DNA of 64,000 nucleotides from NCBI RefSeq assembly GCF_004514475.2, contig NZ_MYFO02000002.1:496001-560000 (forward strand), given 5' to 3'. Positions 9,489 through 18,399 of the stretch are shown one piece after another. Made by a program: the position numbers and the translations under genes. Below the pieces are notes generated by a model. It was not told the origin of the DNA, made no database searches, and was given only the letters and a program-made list of their open reading frames with translations. The stretch comes from Paenibacillus athensensis. Lineage in GTDB: Bacteria; Bacillota; Bacilli; Paenibacillales; NBRC-103111. The first letter of the stretch is position 1. The number at the start of each line of letters is the position of its first letter.

Positions 9489-9779
9489 ATGTTATCAGGC
9501 AAGCAAAAGCGTTATTTGCGTTCACTCGCTCATCACATTGATCCGATTTTTCAAGTCGGCAAGGGCGGAGTTAACGATCATTTGATCCGTCATATTGAAG
9601 AAGCGCTGGAGGTACGGGAGCTGATCAAGGTAACCGTGCTCAATAACAGCGGCGAGGATCGCCAAGAGGTTGGCGAAGAGCTGTCGCAGCGCTCCGGCGC
9701 GGAGCTGGTGCAGGTGATCGGCAAAATTATCGTGTTGTACAAGGCGTCGAAGGACAAGCCGCGCATCGAGCTGCCGTAA
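9489..9779 (+). CDS. yhbY: Ribosome assembly RNA-binding protein YhbY (CRM domain)
   Basis: 96 residues forming a single CRM domain: LSGKQKRYLRSLAHHIDPIF at the start, the VGKGG loop, and the EALEVRELIKVTVLNN segment. CRM proteins bind pre-rRNA, and YhbY associates with pre-50S particles. An AGAGGG site lies before the ATG. Its place between aroE and nadD is conserved in Bacilli. Confidence 0.94.
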   Translation: MLSGKQKRYLRSLAHHIDPIFQVGKGGVNDHLIRHIEEALEVRELIKVTVLNNSGEDRQEVGEELSQRSGAELVQVIGKIIVLYKASKDKPRIELP

Positions 9780-9827
9780 GACGGCGGGGCTGGACGGACT
9801 TATTTTAAAAGCAAGCAGGTGAGACGT

Positions 9828-10415
9828 ATGCAGGTCGGCATTATGGGGGGAACCTTCGATCCGATTCATACGGGCCATTTGATCGCGGCCGAGCGCGCGC
9901 GCGTCGGCGCCGGGCTGGATCAGGTGTGGCTGATGCCGGCCAATGTGCCGCCGCACAAGCCGGATGCGCCCAAGGCAAGCGCCGGGCAGCGCTGGGAGAT
10001 GGTGTGCCGGGCAGCGGCGGACAACCCGTTTTTTCGTCCGCTGGATGTCGAAATCCGCAAGGGCGGCGTATCGTATAGTATTGAAACGATTGAGCTGCTT
10101 TGCCGCGAGCATCCGGGCGTTCAGTTCGCCTATATTATCGGGGCGGATATGGTGCGCTTTTTGCCCAAATGGTTTCGGATCGATGAAATTGTCCGGCATA
10201 TTCGCTTCGTTGGTCTGGCTCGCCCCGGCTATCCGATCGATCTGGCCGAGCTGCCGCAGAATATTCGCGAGCGGGTCACGCTGGTGGAGATGCCCTTGGT
10301 TGAGCTATCGTCGTCGGCGATTCGCGCAGAAAAGCTGCGCGGCGGATCGATTCGCTACTGGGTGCCCGATGCCGTATACGAGTATATCGAGGTGAATCAG
10401 CTGTATGGAACGTGA
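9828..10415 (+). CDS. nadD: Nicotinate-nucleotide adenylyltransferase
   Basis: 195 residues. GGTFDPIHTGHL holds the nucleotidyltransferase HxGH motif at residues 14-17, and ELSSSAIRA is the C-terminal ISSTxIR-type motif. NadD joins ATP and nicotinate mononucleotide in NAD synthesis. ATG 9828, with AGGTGA five bases upstream, is preferred to the GTG at 9819, which lies within the ribosome site. The 3' end overlaps yqeK by 11 bases. Confidence 0.95.
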   Translation: MQVGIMGGTFDPIHTGHLIAAERARVGAGLDQVWLMPANVPPHKPDAPKASAGQRWEMVCRAAADNPFFRPLDVEIRKGGVSYSIETIELLCREHPGVQFAYIIGADMVRFLPKWFRIDEIVRHIRFVGLARPGYPIDLAELPQNIRERVTLVEMPLVELSSSAIRAEKLRGGSIRYWVPDAVYEYIEVNQLYGT

Positions 10416-10986
10416 GCAATTGATGGAAACCGTCCGTGCACAAATGCCGGAAAAACGCTGGCAGCATACGCTGGGCGTGATGGAAACAGCCGTGGTGCTG
10501 GCCAAGCGGTTTGGCGCAGATCCGGTGAAGGCCGATTTGGCGGCAATTGTCCACGACTATTGCAAATATTGGCCGGTGAAGGAGCAGGAGCGGATCGTCC
10601 GTGAGAACGGGCTGCCGCAGGATTTGCTCGATTACGGGCCGGAGCTGCTGCATTCGCATGCCGGTGCATTTATCGCCAGAACGCAGCTGGGCATCGACGA
10701 TGAGGAAGTGCTGGATGCAGTACGCTACCACACGTCGGGCCGCGAGCGGATGACACTGCTGGATAAGGTCGTTTGCTTGGCCGATTATATCGAGCCGGGT
10801 CGTGATTTTCCCGCAGTGCATAATATTCGTCAAATCGCTGAACATAGTCTTGAGCGGGCGCTGGCTGCGAGCTTTGACTCGACGCTGTCGTTCCTGCTGG
10901 ACAAAGGAAAATTGATTTATCCCTTAACGCTTTTAACCCGCAACGGTTTATTGCGTGAAATTCATAACGAACAATCAGGAGGATGA
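10405..10986 (+). CDS. yqeK: HD-domain hydrolase YqeK (Ap4A hydrolase family)
   Basis: 193 residues. Metal ligands of the HD fold are visible: His21 (WQHTLGVMETA), His50-Asp51 (IVHDYCKYW), and a later LLHSHAGAFIAR. YqeK-type enzymes cleave diadenosine tetraphosphate symmetrically to ADP. It overlaps nadD and is followed at once by rsfS. Confidence 0.93.
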   Translation: MEREQLMETVRAQMPEKRWQHTLGVMETAVVLAKRFGADPVKADLAAIVHDYCKYWPVKEQERIVRENGLPQDLLDYGPELLHSHAGAFIARTQLGIDDEEVLDAVRYHTSGRERMTLLDKVVCLADYIEPGRDFPAVHNIRQIAEHSLERALAASFDSTLSFLLDKGKLIYPLTLLTRNGLLREIHNEQSGG

Positions 10987-10990
10987 TACG

Positions 10991-11338
10991 ATGAGCATGA
11001 CCCCGGACGATTTAATGGCTCTAGTGGTAGAGGCTGCGGAGGATAAAAAGGCGATGAACGTCGTGACACTGAACCTGCAGGGCATTTCGCTGGTTGCGGA
11101 CTATTTTGTCATCTGTCACGGCAATTCGGAAACACAGGTGCAGGCTATTGCCACGGAAGCCAGGAAAAAAGCGCAGGAGCACGGCGTGCGGATTCGCGGC
11201 TTCGAAGGCATCGATACCGCCAGATGGGTGCTGCTGGATCTGGGAGACGTCGTGCTGCACGTATTCCATCGTGACGATCGCGAGTATTACAATATTGAAC
11301 GGCTGTGGTCGGACGCCAAGGTTGTGGAGCGCGTATGA
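10991..11338 (+). CDS. rsfS: Ribosomal silencing factor RsfS
   Basis: 115 residues of the Iojap/DUF143 family, with NLQGISLVADYFVICHGNSE and the C-terminal WVLLDLGDVVLHVFHRDDRE block. RsfS binds ribosomal protein uL14 and blocks subunit joining when nutrients are short. The ATG at 10991 follows AGGAGG by eight bases; an upstream in-frame ATG lacks such a site and overlaps yqeK. The stop overlaps the next start (ATGA). Confidence 0.96.
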   Translation: MSMTPDDLMALVVEAAEDKKAMNVVTLNLQGISLVADYFVICHGNSETQVQAIATEARKKAQEHGVRIRGFEGIDTARWVLLDLGDVVLHVFHRDDREYYNIERLWSDAKVVERV

Positions 11339-12240
11339 GCATGCAGGCGGGATCGCTGATCAGTCTGATTATTGCCCGTGAGGTGCCGCCGAACGGTTAC
11401 TTTTTGACCGACGGCTTTCAGGATGTGCTGCTGCCTTACGGGGAAGCGTCCGGCGCTTTGGCGGTGGGCCAACGGGTCGAGGTGTTTATGCTGCACGACA
11501 CGGAGGGCCGGCTGATGGCGACGATGAAGCGCCCGCTGCTGCTGCTTGGCGAGGTAGGCTTGCTGGAAGTGGTCGATGCGCATCCGCGTTTCGGCTATTT
11601 TTTGGATATGGGGCTGGGGCGAAATTTGCTGCTGCCCTACAAGCACGTGCCCGAGCTGAAGGAGCTGCGCCCGCAGGTAGGTGATCGCGTCTACGCGACG
11701 CTGGCGCATGACCGTCAGGGGCGGCTGATTGCCAAGCTGGCCGGTGAGGACGATTTGGCTCCGCTGTGCGTGCGCGCGCCGTCGAGCTGGAAAAACCAGT
11801 GGGTCGATGCCCGGGTATACAAGCCGCTGCAGATGGGCTCGTTTGTCGTGTGCGATGCCGGTGTTCTCGGCTACGGCGTCATCGGCTTGATTGCGTCGGG
11901 CGAGCGTACCCGGCTGCTGCGGGTCGGCGAGCAGGTCAAGGTGCGGGTCGTGTTCGTGCGGGAAGAAGACGGGCGCGTTAATTTATCGATGCGTTTGCCC
12001 AAGGAATTGGGGCGCGACGAGGATTCCGAGAAGCTGCTGGCGTTTCTGAAATCGCGCCCGAATCAGGCGATGCCGTATTCGGACCAGACGGCGGCCGATT
12101 TGATCAGCGAGCGCTTCGGCATGAGCAAATCAGCGTTCAAACGGGCGCTGGGCAAGCTGATGAAGGAAGGGCTTGTGTATCAAAAGGAAAGCTGGACGTA
12201 TCTGAAGCAGGAAGAAGGCGCTCAAGAGCATGAGCTATGA
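11335..12240 (+). CDS. CvfB/YitL-like S1 RNA-binding protein
   Basis: 301 residues. Several S1-like OB folds (for example GYFLDMGLGRNLLLPYKHVP near 90-110) are followed by a C-terminal winged helix (residues about 235-290, with ERFGMSKSAFKRALGKLMKE). This matches the CvfB family, RNA-binding regulators tied to virulence factor expression in Staphylococcus. Its gene lies between rsfS and yqeM, where B. subtilis has no counterpart. The ATGA overlap with rsfS indicates translational coupling; a second in-frame ATG at 11341 is possible. Confidence 0.87.
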   Translation: MSMQAGSLISLIIAREVPPNGYFLTDGFQDVLLPYGEASGALAVGQRVEVFMLHDTEGRLMATMKRPLLLLGEVGLLEVVDAHPRFGYFLDMGLGRNLLLPYKHVPELKELRPQVGDRVYATLAHDRQGRLIAKLAGEDDLAPLCVRAPSSWKNQWVDARVYKPLQMGSFVVCDAGVLGYGVIGLIASGERTRLLRVGEQVKVRVVFVREEDGRVNLSMRLPKELGRDEDSEKLLAFLKSRPNQAMPYSDQTAADLISERFGMSKSAFKRALGKLMKEGLVYQKESWTYLKQEEGAQEHEL

Positions 12241-12991
12241 GCGTTTTGCCTATACATACGATCGGTTGATGGAGGGCATGCCCTACGGCGAGTGGCTGAG
12301 CTTTCTGCGCGAAAGCTTTCGGCGCTTTGACGCGAAGCCGACGACGATTGCCGATCTGGGCTGCGGCACGGGGGCTCTGGCCATCCCGCTGGCGCTGGAG
12401 GGCTACCGTATGACCGGCATTGATCTGTCGGCGGATATGCTGGCGGTTGCCCGGCAAAAAGCCGAGCTGCACAGCGCTTTGGCGCGCCCTGGCGCGATTC
12501 GCTGGCTGCAGCAGGACCTGCGCGAATGGGAGCTGGACGAGCCGGTCGACGCCGCGATTTCCTTTTGCGATTGCTTGAACTATTTGCTGGAGGAAGACGA
12601 TGTTCGCGCTGCCTTTCGGCAAACCTACGCGGGCCTTGCGCCCGGCGGATTGTTCGTGTTTGACGTGCATACGCCGCAGCAGTTGTTTGCTTATGCGGAG
12701 TCGCAGCCGTTCTTTTTGAATGAGCCGGATGTATCGTACATTTGGACGAGTGAACTGGATGAGCGGCGCGTGCAGATCGAGCATGACCTGACGATTTTTA
12801 TGCGGGATGGCGACACGGACGCGTTCCGGCGGATCGACGAGCTGCATGTGCAGCGGGCTTATGCGCTGGAATGGCTGGAAGCGGAGCTGATTGCAGCCGG
12901 CTTTGGCGAGGTGCGGATCGGTGCGGATTTTCGCTGGCAGGCGCCAACGGGCGCGACGGAACGGGCTTTTTTTGCTGCGTGTAAGGGGTAA
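12230..12991 (+). CDS. yqeM: Class I SAM-dependent methyltransferase (YqeM-like)
   Basis: 253 residues. The SAM-binding motif ADLGCGTGALAIPLALEG is near 41-58, with acidic motif II (TGIDLSADML). The fold and position match YqeM, the last gene of the B. subtilis yqe block; the substrate is not known. It starts within the CvfB-like gene (11-base overlap) and ends about 30 bases before a strong hairpin. Confidence 0.88.
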   Translation: MSYERFAYTYDRLMEGMPYGEWLSFLRESFRRFDAKPTTIADLGCGTGALAIPLALEGYRMTGIDLSADMLAVARQKAELHSALARPGAIRWLQQDLREWELDEPVDAAISFCDCLNYLLEEDDVRAAFRQTYAGLAPGGLFVFDVHTPQQLFAYAESQPFFLNEPDVSYIWTSELDERRVQIEHDLTIFMRDGDTDAFRRIDELHVQRAYALEWLEAELIAAGFGEVRIGADFRWQAPTGATERAFFAACKG

Positions 12992-13021
12992 GATGCCGGT
13001 TGGCTTTTTGAAAAATAACGC

Positions 13022-13060
13022 AAGGCCGTTTCTCGTGGCGTACGGGAGGCGGTCTTTTGA
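13022..13060 (+). terminator. Terminator of the yqeG-yqeM operon, possibly bidirectional
   Basis: A 13-pair stem with several G-U pairs (AAGGCCGTTTCTC / GGGAGGCGGTCTT) and a nine-base loop is followed by TT and T-rich sequence. Read on the minus strand it is followed by TTATTTTTC, so it may also end the small minus-strand gene next to it. Confidence 0.7.
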
Positions 13061-13069
13061 TTTATTCAG

Positions 13070-13282
13070 TTAAATTTTTTGGCTTCTGATCCATGAGAAG
13101 TACTTCACAAATCCGAAAATAATCACGCATGTAAACAATAACCACAAGAGTGCGAATGGAGTAAACATGCCAATTTGATTCAATCCCTCTTTTTGTATCA
13201 AAATGAAGACGAATAACCCTATGTCCACAAAGGACAAGAAGAGGAGCGGAATGATCCATACGATGCGAAGCTTGACATTCAT
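13070..13282 (-). CDS. Small two-helix membrane protein, unknown function
   Basis: 70 residues with two clear hydrophobic segments (about 7-29 and 40-62) separated by a short charged loop. I do not recognise the family. It is likely real because a textbook ribosome site (AAAGGAG) lies seven bases before the ATG and it ends beside a hairpin usable in its direction. The surrounding DNA is AT-richer than the rest of the window, which fits an accessory patch. The 150 bases upstream (13283-13440) hold no feature I can name. Confidence 0.65.
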   Translation of the reverse strand: MNVKLRIVWIIPLLFLSFVDIGLFVFILIQKEGLNQIGMFTPFALLWLLFTCVIIFGFVKYFSWIRSQKI

Positions 13283-13441
13283 GTAGTTCTCCTTTCGGTA
13301 AACCTTGTTAAAAGCCGCTTACATCACTTCACGTTGTGGCGTGCCTGTTACCTGGCATGTTCATAATAATATAAATTAAAAATATTTCAATAGAAGCAGT
13401 CGAGCGCCCGCTCAGACAACTGGCGGAGTCAAACATCTATA

Positions 13442-13984
13442 ATTTATAATAAGGTCAATATTCTGAATTATTCATGCCTGCCCAACGATCGCTATCATAA
13501 TGTTTTTCATTTGCGTGAGGACCATACGCTGATTCCGCTCATTGACGATATTGAGGTCCATGTGATGGAATTGCCCAAGCTGGAGAAATGCGAAGTGCCG
13601 GTCAGCGGCGGATTAGTTAATTGGTTGTTATTTTTACAAGGCGTAGACATGGAGAAGTGGGAGGTGCTGACGGTGAATGAGCCGATGCTGAAAAAAGCGA
13701 TGACGACGCTGGAATTTCTGAGTCAGGATGCACAGACGCGTATGGAATATGAAGCCCGGTTAAAGTTCCTTCGCGACGAAGCGTCGAGGGCCGAGGGAGC
13801 CAAAGCGGAAGGCCGAGCAGAAGGTCGAGCAGAAGGTCGAGCAGAAGGTCGAGCCGAGGGAGCGCTGCAAGAAAAGCGGCAAACAGCCCGCAGGCTGCTT
13901 GCGCGAGGGTACGACGTATTGGCTGTCGTTGAAATGACGGAGTTGTCTGAAGACGAGGTCAGGAGCTTGATGAAGGAGCATTAG
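13442..13984 (+). pseudogene. Truncated Rpn family recombination-promoting nuclease / putative transposase
   Basis: The frame encodes the C-terminal half of an Rpn/PD-(D/E)XK protein: VNILNYS, LPNDRYHNVFHLREDH, DDIEVHVMELPKL, then the helical tail. The match begins abruptly near 13442. Upstream the same frame becomes unrelated and reaches a TAG at 13391, so the N-terminal nuclease core with its catalytic residues is missing. A TTG at 13511 could start a 157-residue remnant, but I see no good ribosome site. Intact Rpn proteins promote RecA-independent recombination and are often mobile-like. The tail carries an (AEGR)n repeat typical of the family. Confidence 0.75.
13805..13852 (+). repeat. 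12-bp tandem repeat encoding Ala-Glu-Gly-Arg
   Basis: Four consecutive copies of a 12-base unit (GCAGAAGGTCGA, first copy with two changes) lie within the Rpn remnant. Such repeats vary in copy number by slippage. Confidence 0.85.
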
Positions 13985-14006
13985 CCCGCAGTGTGTACAA
14001 AAATTC

Positions 14007-14048
14007 AAGAGCTGCTCGGCAGGGAACTTGGGCCGAACAGCTCTTTTT
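14007..14048 (+). terminator. Bidirectional terminator between the Rpn remnant and the SDR gene
   Basis: A long stem (AAGAGCTG, one mismatch, TCGGC / GCCGA, CAGCTCTT) is followed by Ts on the plus strand and by A/T-rich sequence on the minus strand. It separates two convergent genes. Confidence 0.8.
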
Positions 14049-14081
14049 CAATCAGATCGCGATTGTTGCTTTAAGCCCGAT

Positions 14082-14939
14082 TCAGGCTTTTGCGTCCTTG
14101 TACGTTTCGCGATAAATGGTGTCGACAAGCTGCAGAACACGCTGTCCTTGCTGGCCAAACTTCAGTTTAGTGGGCTTGCCCTTGATCAACAGCTCGCCGG
14201 GACGGCCGCGTTGTTCGCCGAAGCCTGCGTCGAATAATCGTGCCGCGCCGACGCCAGGAGGCGGGAAGATCAGCTTCATCATGGCTCGCACGATAACCGG
14301 CAGACCGGAGCTATTGCCCTTGCGCAGCGTGTTGTTGCCGCCGGGATCGGCACTGACGACGGTGATGCCTTCGGCGGCCAGCTGCGGAGCGATTGCTTCG
14401 GTCCATAGCGAGAGGGCCAGCTTGGTTGTGGCGTAGGGGCCAAACAGCTTTTTGAATGAAGTTGGCTGGGCAAGCGTAGCGGGATCAAATGCTTTGACCA
14501 TCACAACGACGTTAGAGGACGTGTTGACGACCGTACGCCGAGCACCCGCGAGCAGCAGCGGCTTGAGCTCTTGCAAGATGATGTACGGCACGACCGTTTG
14601 CAGCTCGTAATGCAGCTCGCGTCCCTGCTTGGAATATAGCAGCTGGGGAAAGCTGCCGCCTGCATTGTTAAACAGCGCGTCGAGCTTTGTTTCTTTGTGT
14701 TTGATTTCTGCGAGCGCCGCGCGCAGCGATGAGAAGTCGGCCAAATCGGCTTTGTAGACGCGCAATTGTCCCTCCAACGCTTTAGCTCGCAGCAGCGGAT
14801 CGTCCGCGGGAAGATCGGAACGTACAAGCGCAGCAACCTGCCAGCCCTCCTGCAACAGCTTTCTGGCAAGCTCCAGTCCGATTCCGCTGCTGGCCCCGGT
14901 GATCAGGGCAGCAGGCGCGCTGGAATGATTGTTATTCAT
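14082..14939 (-). CDS. Short-chain dehydrogenase/reductase
   Basis: 285 residues. The cofactor motif TGASSGIG is near the N-terminus, NNAG follows, and the catalytic YATTK motif lies in the middle. The length and the retinol-dehydrogenase-like layout suggest an NAD(P)-dependent oxidoreductase with an unknown alcohol or carbonyl substrate. The start at 14939 has AAGGAGG nine bases upstream; a longer frame reaching 15017 would run through the promoter and is rejected. It is divergent from a MerR regulator, and its promoter carries a MerR-type operator, so it is probably induced by the MerR ligand. Confidence 0.88.
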   Translation of the reverse strand: MNNNHSSAPAALITGASSGIGLELARKLLQEGWQVAALVRSDLPADDPLLRAKALEGQLRVYKADLADFSSLRAALAEIKHKETKLDALFNNAGGSFPQLLYSKQGRELHYELQTVVPYIILQELKPLLLAGARRTVVNTSSNVVVMVKAFDPATLAQPTSFKKLFGPYATTKLALSLWTEAIAPQLAAEGITVVSADPGGNNTLRKGNSSGLPVIVRAMMKLIFPPPGVGAARLFDAGFGEQRGRPGELLIKGKPTKLKFGQQGQRVLQLVDTIYRETYKDAKA

Positions 14940-14991
14940 GGGATAACCTCCTTGAGATGGTGCGACGATAGGAAAGTAAGAGAATGGAGTT

Positions 14992-15022
14992 AGTGTACAA
15001 CTTGGAGTCGACTCCAAGTCAA
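14992..15022 (-). promoter_or_regulatory. MerR-type operator-promoter of the SDR gene
   Basis: On the minus strand TTGACT (15022-15017) and TACACT (14997-14992) are separated by 19 bases rather than 17. A perfect 20-base palindrome, ACTTGGAGTCGACTCCAAGT (15000-15019), fills the spacer. Long spacers filled by a dyad are the hallmark of promoters that MerR proteins activate by DNA twisting. Confidence 0.85.
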
Positions 15023-15102
15023 GCGCTGAAAAAAACTTGCTTTAGGGCTCGCTTCAGGTTGTATACTGGAGGGAGCAAGCGACAAGATGGGAGCGATGAC
15101 GC

Positions 15103-15534
15103 GTGGCGGACAGCGGGGTGTGGACGATTAAAGAAGCGGCCGAGCAGGCCGGGTTAACGGAGGATACGATTCGTTATTATGAAAAAATCGGTTTGCTGCC
15201 GCGTGCCGAGCGCCGGGCCAACCAGCACCGCCGTTATCGCGACGCCGACGTGCAGGTGATGAAAACAATCAACTGCCTGAAAAAAACAGGCATGTCGCTG
15301 GAGGATATGAAGCCTTTTTTGCAGCTGACGCTGGAGGACGATCTTGTCGAGCATGCGGAGCTGCGGGAGCTGCTGGTCGGCCACAAGCAAAAAATCGAAA
15401 GCCAGATTGCTGCGCTCCAGCAGATTGTGGATTTGATTGACAGCAAGCTGGAGCCGGGAGCAAGTCCTTTGGGCAGCGGCGAATGCGCGCTGGTGGATGA
15501 GAAAAGGATGCCGGCGCCGCGCGCTCGCAGCTGA
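15103..15534 (+). CDS. MerR family transcriptional regulator
   Basis: 143 residues. The N-terminal helix-turn-helix (WTIKEAAEQAGLTEDTIRYY, then EKIGLLP) and wing (NQHRRYRDADV) are followed by a coiled-coil dimerisation helix (about 85-115). No metal-binding cysteine cluster like that of MerR/CueR is present; only one Cys lies in the tail, so an organic ligand is more likely. It starts at GTG 15103. It most probably controls the divergent SDR gene through the palindrome at 15000-15019. Confidence 0.9.
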   Translation: MADSGVWTIKEAAEQAGLTEDTIRYYEKIGLLPRAERRANQHRRYRDADVQVMKTINCLKKTGMSLEDMKPFLQLTLEDDLVEHAELRELLVGHKQKIESQIAALQQIVDLIDSKLEPGASPLGSGECALVDEKRMPAPRARS

Positions 15535-15551
15535 TTTTTGCAGCCAGCGAC

Positions 15552-15581
15552 TTGACAGGCAGGTATCCTTTTACATATAAT
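15552..15581 (+). promoter_or_regulatory. Sigma-A promoter of the T-box leader/leuS
   Basis: TTGACA, an 18-base spacer and TATAAT, both hexamers matching consensus, lie directly before the T-box leader. Confidence 0.85.
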
Positions 15582-15589
15582 CATACCTA

Positions 15590-15866
15590 ATTGGATGGCC
15601 ATAACGCTTTGACGAGGAATAGTAACGAAAGAGCAGCATCTTGCAGAGAGCCGGTGAATCAGGTGCAAGCCGGTAGATGCGCGCGTGAACTCGCCTCTGA
15701 GCCAGAAGGTGAAGACGTCGGTTTGTTGGCGTCCAGCCGGATCGTTTCGCCCGCGTTAAGGGCAAGAGTGAACACAGGCAAAGTATGCCGCGTGTTAACT
15801 AGGGTGGTACCACGGGAATTCAAACCTCTCGTCCCTAGCGATTGTGCTAGAGACGGGAGGTTTTTT
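15590..15866 (+). promoter_or_regulatory. T-box riboswitch (leucine) controlling leuS
   Basis: The leader has the conserved T-box sequence AGGGTGGTACCACGG at 15801-15815. A candidate specifier CTC (Leu) sits at 15690-15692 in the stem I region, and a terminator at 15823-15866 (17-position stem with one mismatch, then six Ts) competes with the antiterminator. Uncharged leucyl-tRNA should bind and allow read-through into leuS. The specifier position is inferred from context. Confidence 0.92.
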
Positions 15867-15904
15867 AGCGTTCAGGGTCAAGTTCTAAGGAGGAATCAGC
15901 GTTT

Positions 15905-18364
15905 ATGTCGCAAGAACACAAAGAAACCAGAGAATATCAAGGCTACAACCCGCTCGTCATCGAGCCAAAATGGCAATCTTATTGGGATGAGCGCAAGACG
16001 TTCAAGGTATTGGAAAATTCGGATAAGCCGAAATTTTACGCGTTGGACATGTTCCCGTATCCGTCAGGCAGCGGCCTGCACGTCGGTCATCCGGAAGGAT
16101 ATACGGCGACGGATATCGTTTCCCGCTTCAAGCGGATGAGAGGCTACAATGTGTTGCACCCGATGGGGTGGGACGCCTTCGGTTTGCCGGCCGAGCAGCA
16201 TGCGTTGGATACCGGGCAGCACCCGCGCGATATTACGGTGAAGAACATCAACAACTTCCGCCGTCAGATCAAGTCGCTCGGTTTTTCGTACGACTGGGAC
16301 CGCGAGGTCAGCACGACCGATCCCGAGTACTACAAGTGGACGCAGTGGATTTTTATTCAATTGTATAAAAAAGGTCTCGCCTACGTGGATGAGGTGCCGG
16401 TTAACTGGTGTCCGGCGCTGGGTACGGTGCTGGCGAATGAAGAAGTCATCGACGGCTTGAGCGAGCGGGGCAACCATCCGGTCATCCGCAAGCCGATGCG
16501 CCAATGGATATTGAAAATCACCGAATATGCCGAGCGTTTGCTCGAGGATTTGGAAGAGCTGGACTGGTCGGAGAGCATCAAGGATATGCAGCGCAACTGG
16601 ATCGGCAAGTCGAAGGGCGCCGAGGTGGAGTTTGAGCTGGACGGCCATCCCGGCCGCAGCTTGACCGTCTTTACGACGCGTCCGGACACGCTGTTTGGCG
16701 CAACGTATTGCGTGCTCGCACCCGAGCATGAACTGGTAGCAGTCATTGCGACGGCGGAGCAAGCGGCAGCGGTGAAGGACTATCAAGAGAAAGCGGCGCG
16801 CAAAAGCGATCTGGAGCGCACCGATTTGGCGAAGGAGAAAACAGGTGTATTTACCGGCGCATATGCGATCAATCCGGTCAACGGCGCCAAGGTGCCGGTC
16901 TGGATTGCCGACTACGTGCTCGGCGGGTACGGTACGGGCGCGATTATGGCCGTTCCGGGCCATGACCAGCGCGACTGGGAGTTCGCCAAGCAGTTTGACC
17001 TGCCGATCATTGAAGTTGTGCAGGGCGGCACTGTTGAGCAGGAAGCGTATGCCGGAGACGGCACACACGTTAACTCGGGTCCGCTGAATGGCTTGAACAA
17101 TGAGCAGGCGATCGGCACGATGATCGAGTGGCTGGAGCAAAACGGCAAAGGCCGCGGCAAGGTTACGTACCGGTTGCGCGATTGGCTGTTCAGCCGCCAG
17201 CGCTATTGGGGCGAGCCGATTCCGATTTTGCACCTCGAAGACGGCACGATGAAGACGGTGCCGGAGGATCAGTTGCCGTTGCTCCTGCCGGATGTCGAGG
17301 AAATCAAACCGTCCGGTACGGGCGAGTCGCCGCTGGCCAACGTCACTGACTGGGTCAACACGATTGACCCTGAGACCGGCATGAAGGCGCGCCGCGAAAC
17401 GAATACGATGCCGCAGTGGGCCGGAAGCTGCTGGTATTATCTGCGGTTTATCGATCCGCGCAACGACAAGGAGCTGTGCGCCAAGGACAAGCAGATGGAG
17501 TGGCTGCCGGTCGATCTGTATATCGGCGGAGCCGAGCATGCCGTGCTTCATTTGTTGTATGCCCGTTTTTGGCATAAAGTGCTGTACGATCTGGGCATCG
17601 TCGCTACGAAGGAACCATTCCACAAGCTTGTCAATCAAGGGATGATTCTCGGCGAGAACATGGAAAAGATGAGCAAATCGCGCGGCAACGTCGTCAACCC
17701 GGACGATATCGTTGGCGAGTTTGGCGCAGATACGCTGCGCATGTATGAAATGTTCATGGGGCCGCTGGAAGCGACCAAGCCGTGGAACACGACGGGCGTC
17801 GAGGGGATTTACCGCTTCCTCGGCCGCGTATGGCGGCTGTTCTTTGACGAATCCGGCAAGCTGCATGACAAGATTACGACCGATGAGTCGCTGACCAGCG
17901 ACAGCTTCAAGCGGACATGGCACCGTTCGATCAAAAAAATAACCGAGGACTATGAAGCCCTGCGGTTTAATACGGCGATTAGCCAAATGATGATTTTTGT
18001 TAACGAAGCTTACAAAACCGAACATTTGCCGGTAGCGGCTATGAAAAATTTTGCCCAAATGCTTTCGCCGATCGCACCGCATCTGGCCGAAGAGCTGTGG
18101 GCCAAGCTCGGCGGTACGGAATCCGTTACCTATGTGCCGTGGCCGCAGTTTGATGAAGCATGGACGGTGGATAACGAGGTTGAAATCGTCGTCCAGGTGA
18201 ACGGTAAAATTGCCGACCGCGTCACGATCGCTCGCGAGACCGATGAAGCGGCGATGCAGGAGCTTGCGCTTGAGCTGGACAAAGTGAAGGAAGCGACGGC
18301 GGGTAAAACCGTTCGCAAAGTGATTGTTGTCAAAGGCAAGCTCGTCAATATTGTGGTTGGCTAA
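15905..18364 (+). CDS. leuS: Leucyl-tRNA synthetase
   Basis: 819 residues, full length. The class I signature is [14 protein letters not shown] (HIGH-type, about 58-71), the editing domain follows, and [16 protein letters not shown] carries KMSKS. It charges tRNA-Leu. AAGGAGG lies 11 bases upstream of the ATG. It is regulated by the T-box leader and appears monocistronic, facing the convergent comER gene. Confidence 0.98.
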   Translation: MSQEHKETREYQGYNPLVIEPKWQSYWDERKTFKVLENSDKPKFYALDMFPYPSGSGLHVGHPEGYTATDIVSRFKRMRGYNVLHPMGWDAFGLPAEQHALDTGQHPRDITVKNINNFRRQIKSLGFSYDWDREVSTTDPEYYKWTQWIFIQLYKKGLAYVDEVPVNWCPALGTVLANEEVIDGLSERGNHPVIRKPMRQWILKITEYAERLLEDLEELDWSESIKDMQRNWIGKSKGAEVEFELDGHPGRSLTVFTTRPDTLFGATYCVLAPEHELVAVIATAEQAAAVKDYQEKAARKSDLERTDLAKEKTGVFTGAYAINPVNGAKVPVWIADYVLGGYGTGAIMAVPGHDQRDWEFAKQFDLPIIEVVQGGTVEQEAYAGDGTHVNSGPLNGLNNEQAIGTMIEWLEQNGKGRGKVTYRLRDWLFSRQRYWGEPIPILHLEDGTMKTVPEDQLPLLLPDVEEIKPSGTGESPLANVTDWVNTIDPETGMKARRETNTMPQWAGSCWYYLRFIDPRNDKELCAKDKQMEWLPVDLYIGGAEHAVLHLLYARFWHKVLYDLGIVATKEPFHKLVNQGMILGENMEKMSKSRGNVVNPDDIVGEFGADTLRMYEMFMGPLEATKPWNTTGVEGIYRFLGRVWRLFFDESGKLHDKITTDESLTSDSFKRTWHRSIKKITEDYEALRFNTAISQMMIFVNEAYKTEHLPVAAMKNFAQMLSPIAPHLAEELWAKLGGTESVTYVPWPQFDEAWTVDNEVEIVVQVNGKIADRVTIARETDEAAMQELALELDKVKEATAGKTVRKVIVVKGKLVNIVVG

Positions 18365-18399
18365 TTGAATCGTAGCAGGTAGCATTTGCAAAGCATGCA

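Noticed and set aside
13805-13852. Tandem repeats considered as a CRISPR array
   Set aside because: The units are contiguous 12-mers with no spacers and encode AEGR in frame.
15640-15720. Folded region before leuS considered as a tRNA gene
   Set aside because: It lacks an acceptor stem and CCA-type end and fits stem I of a T-box leader.
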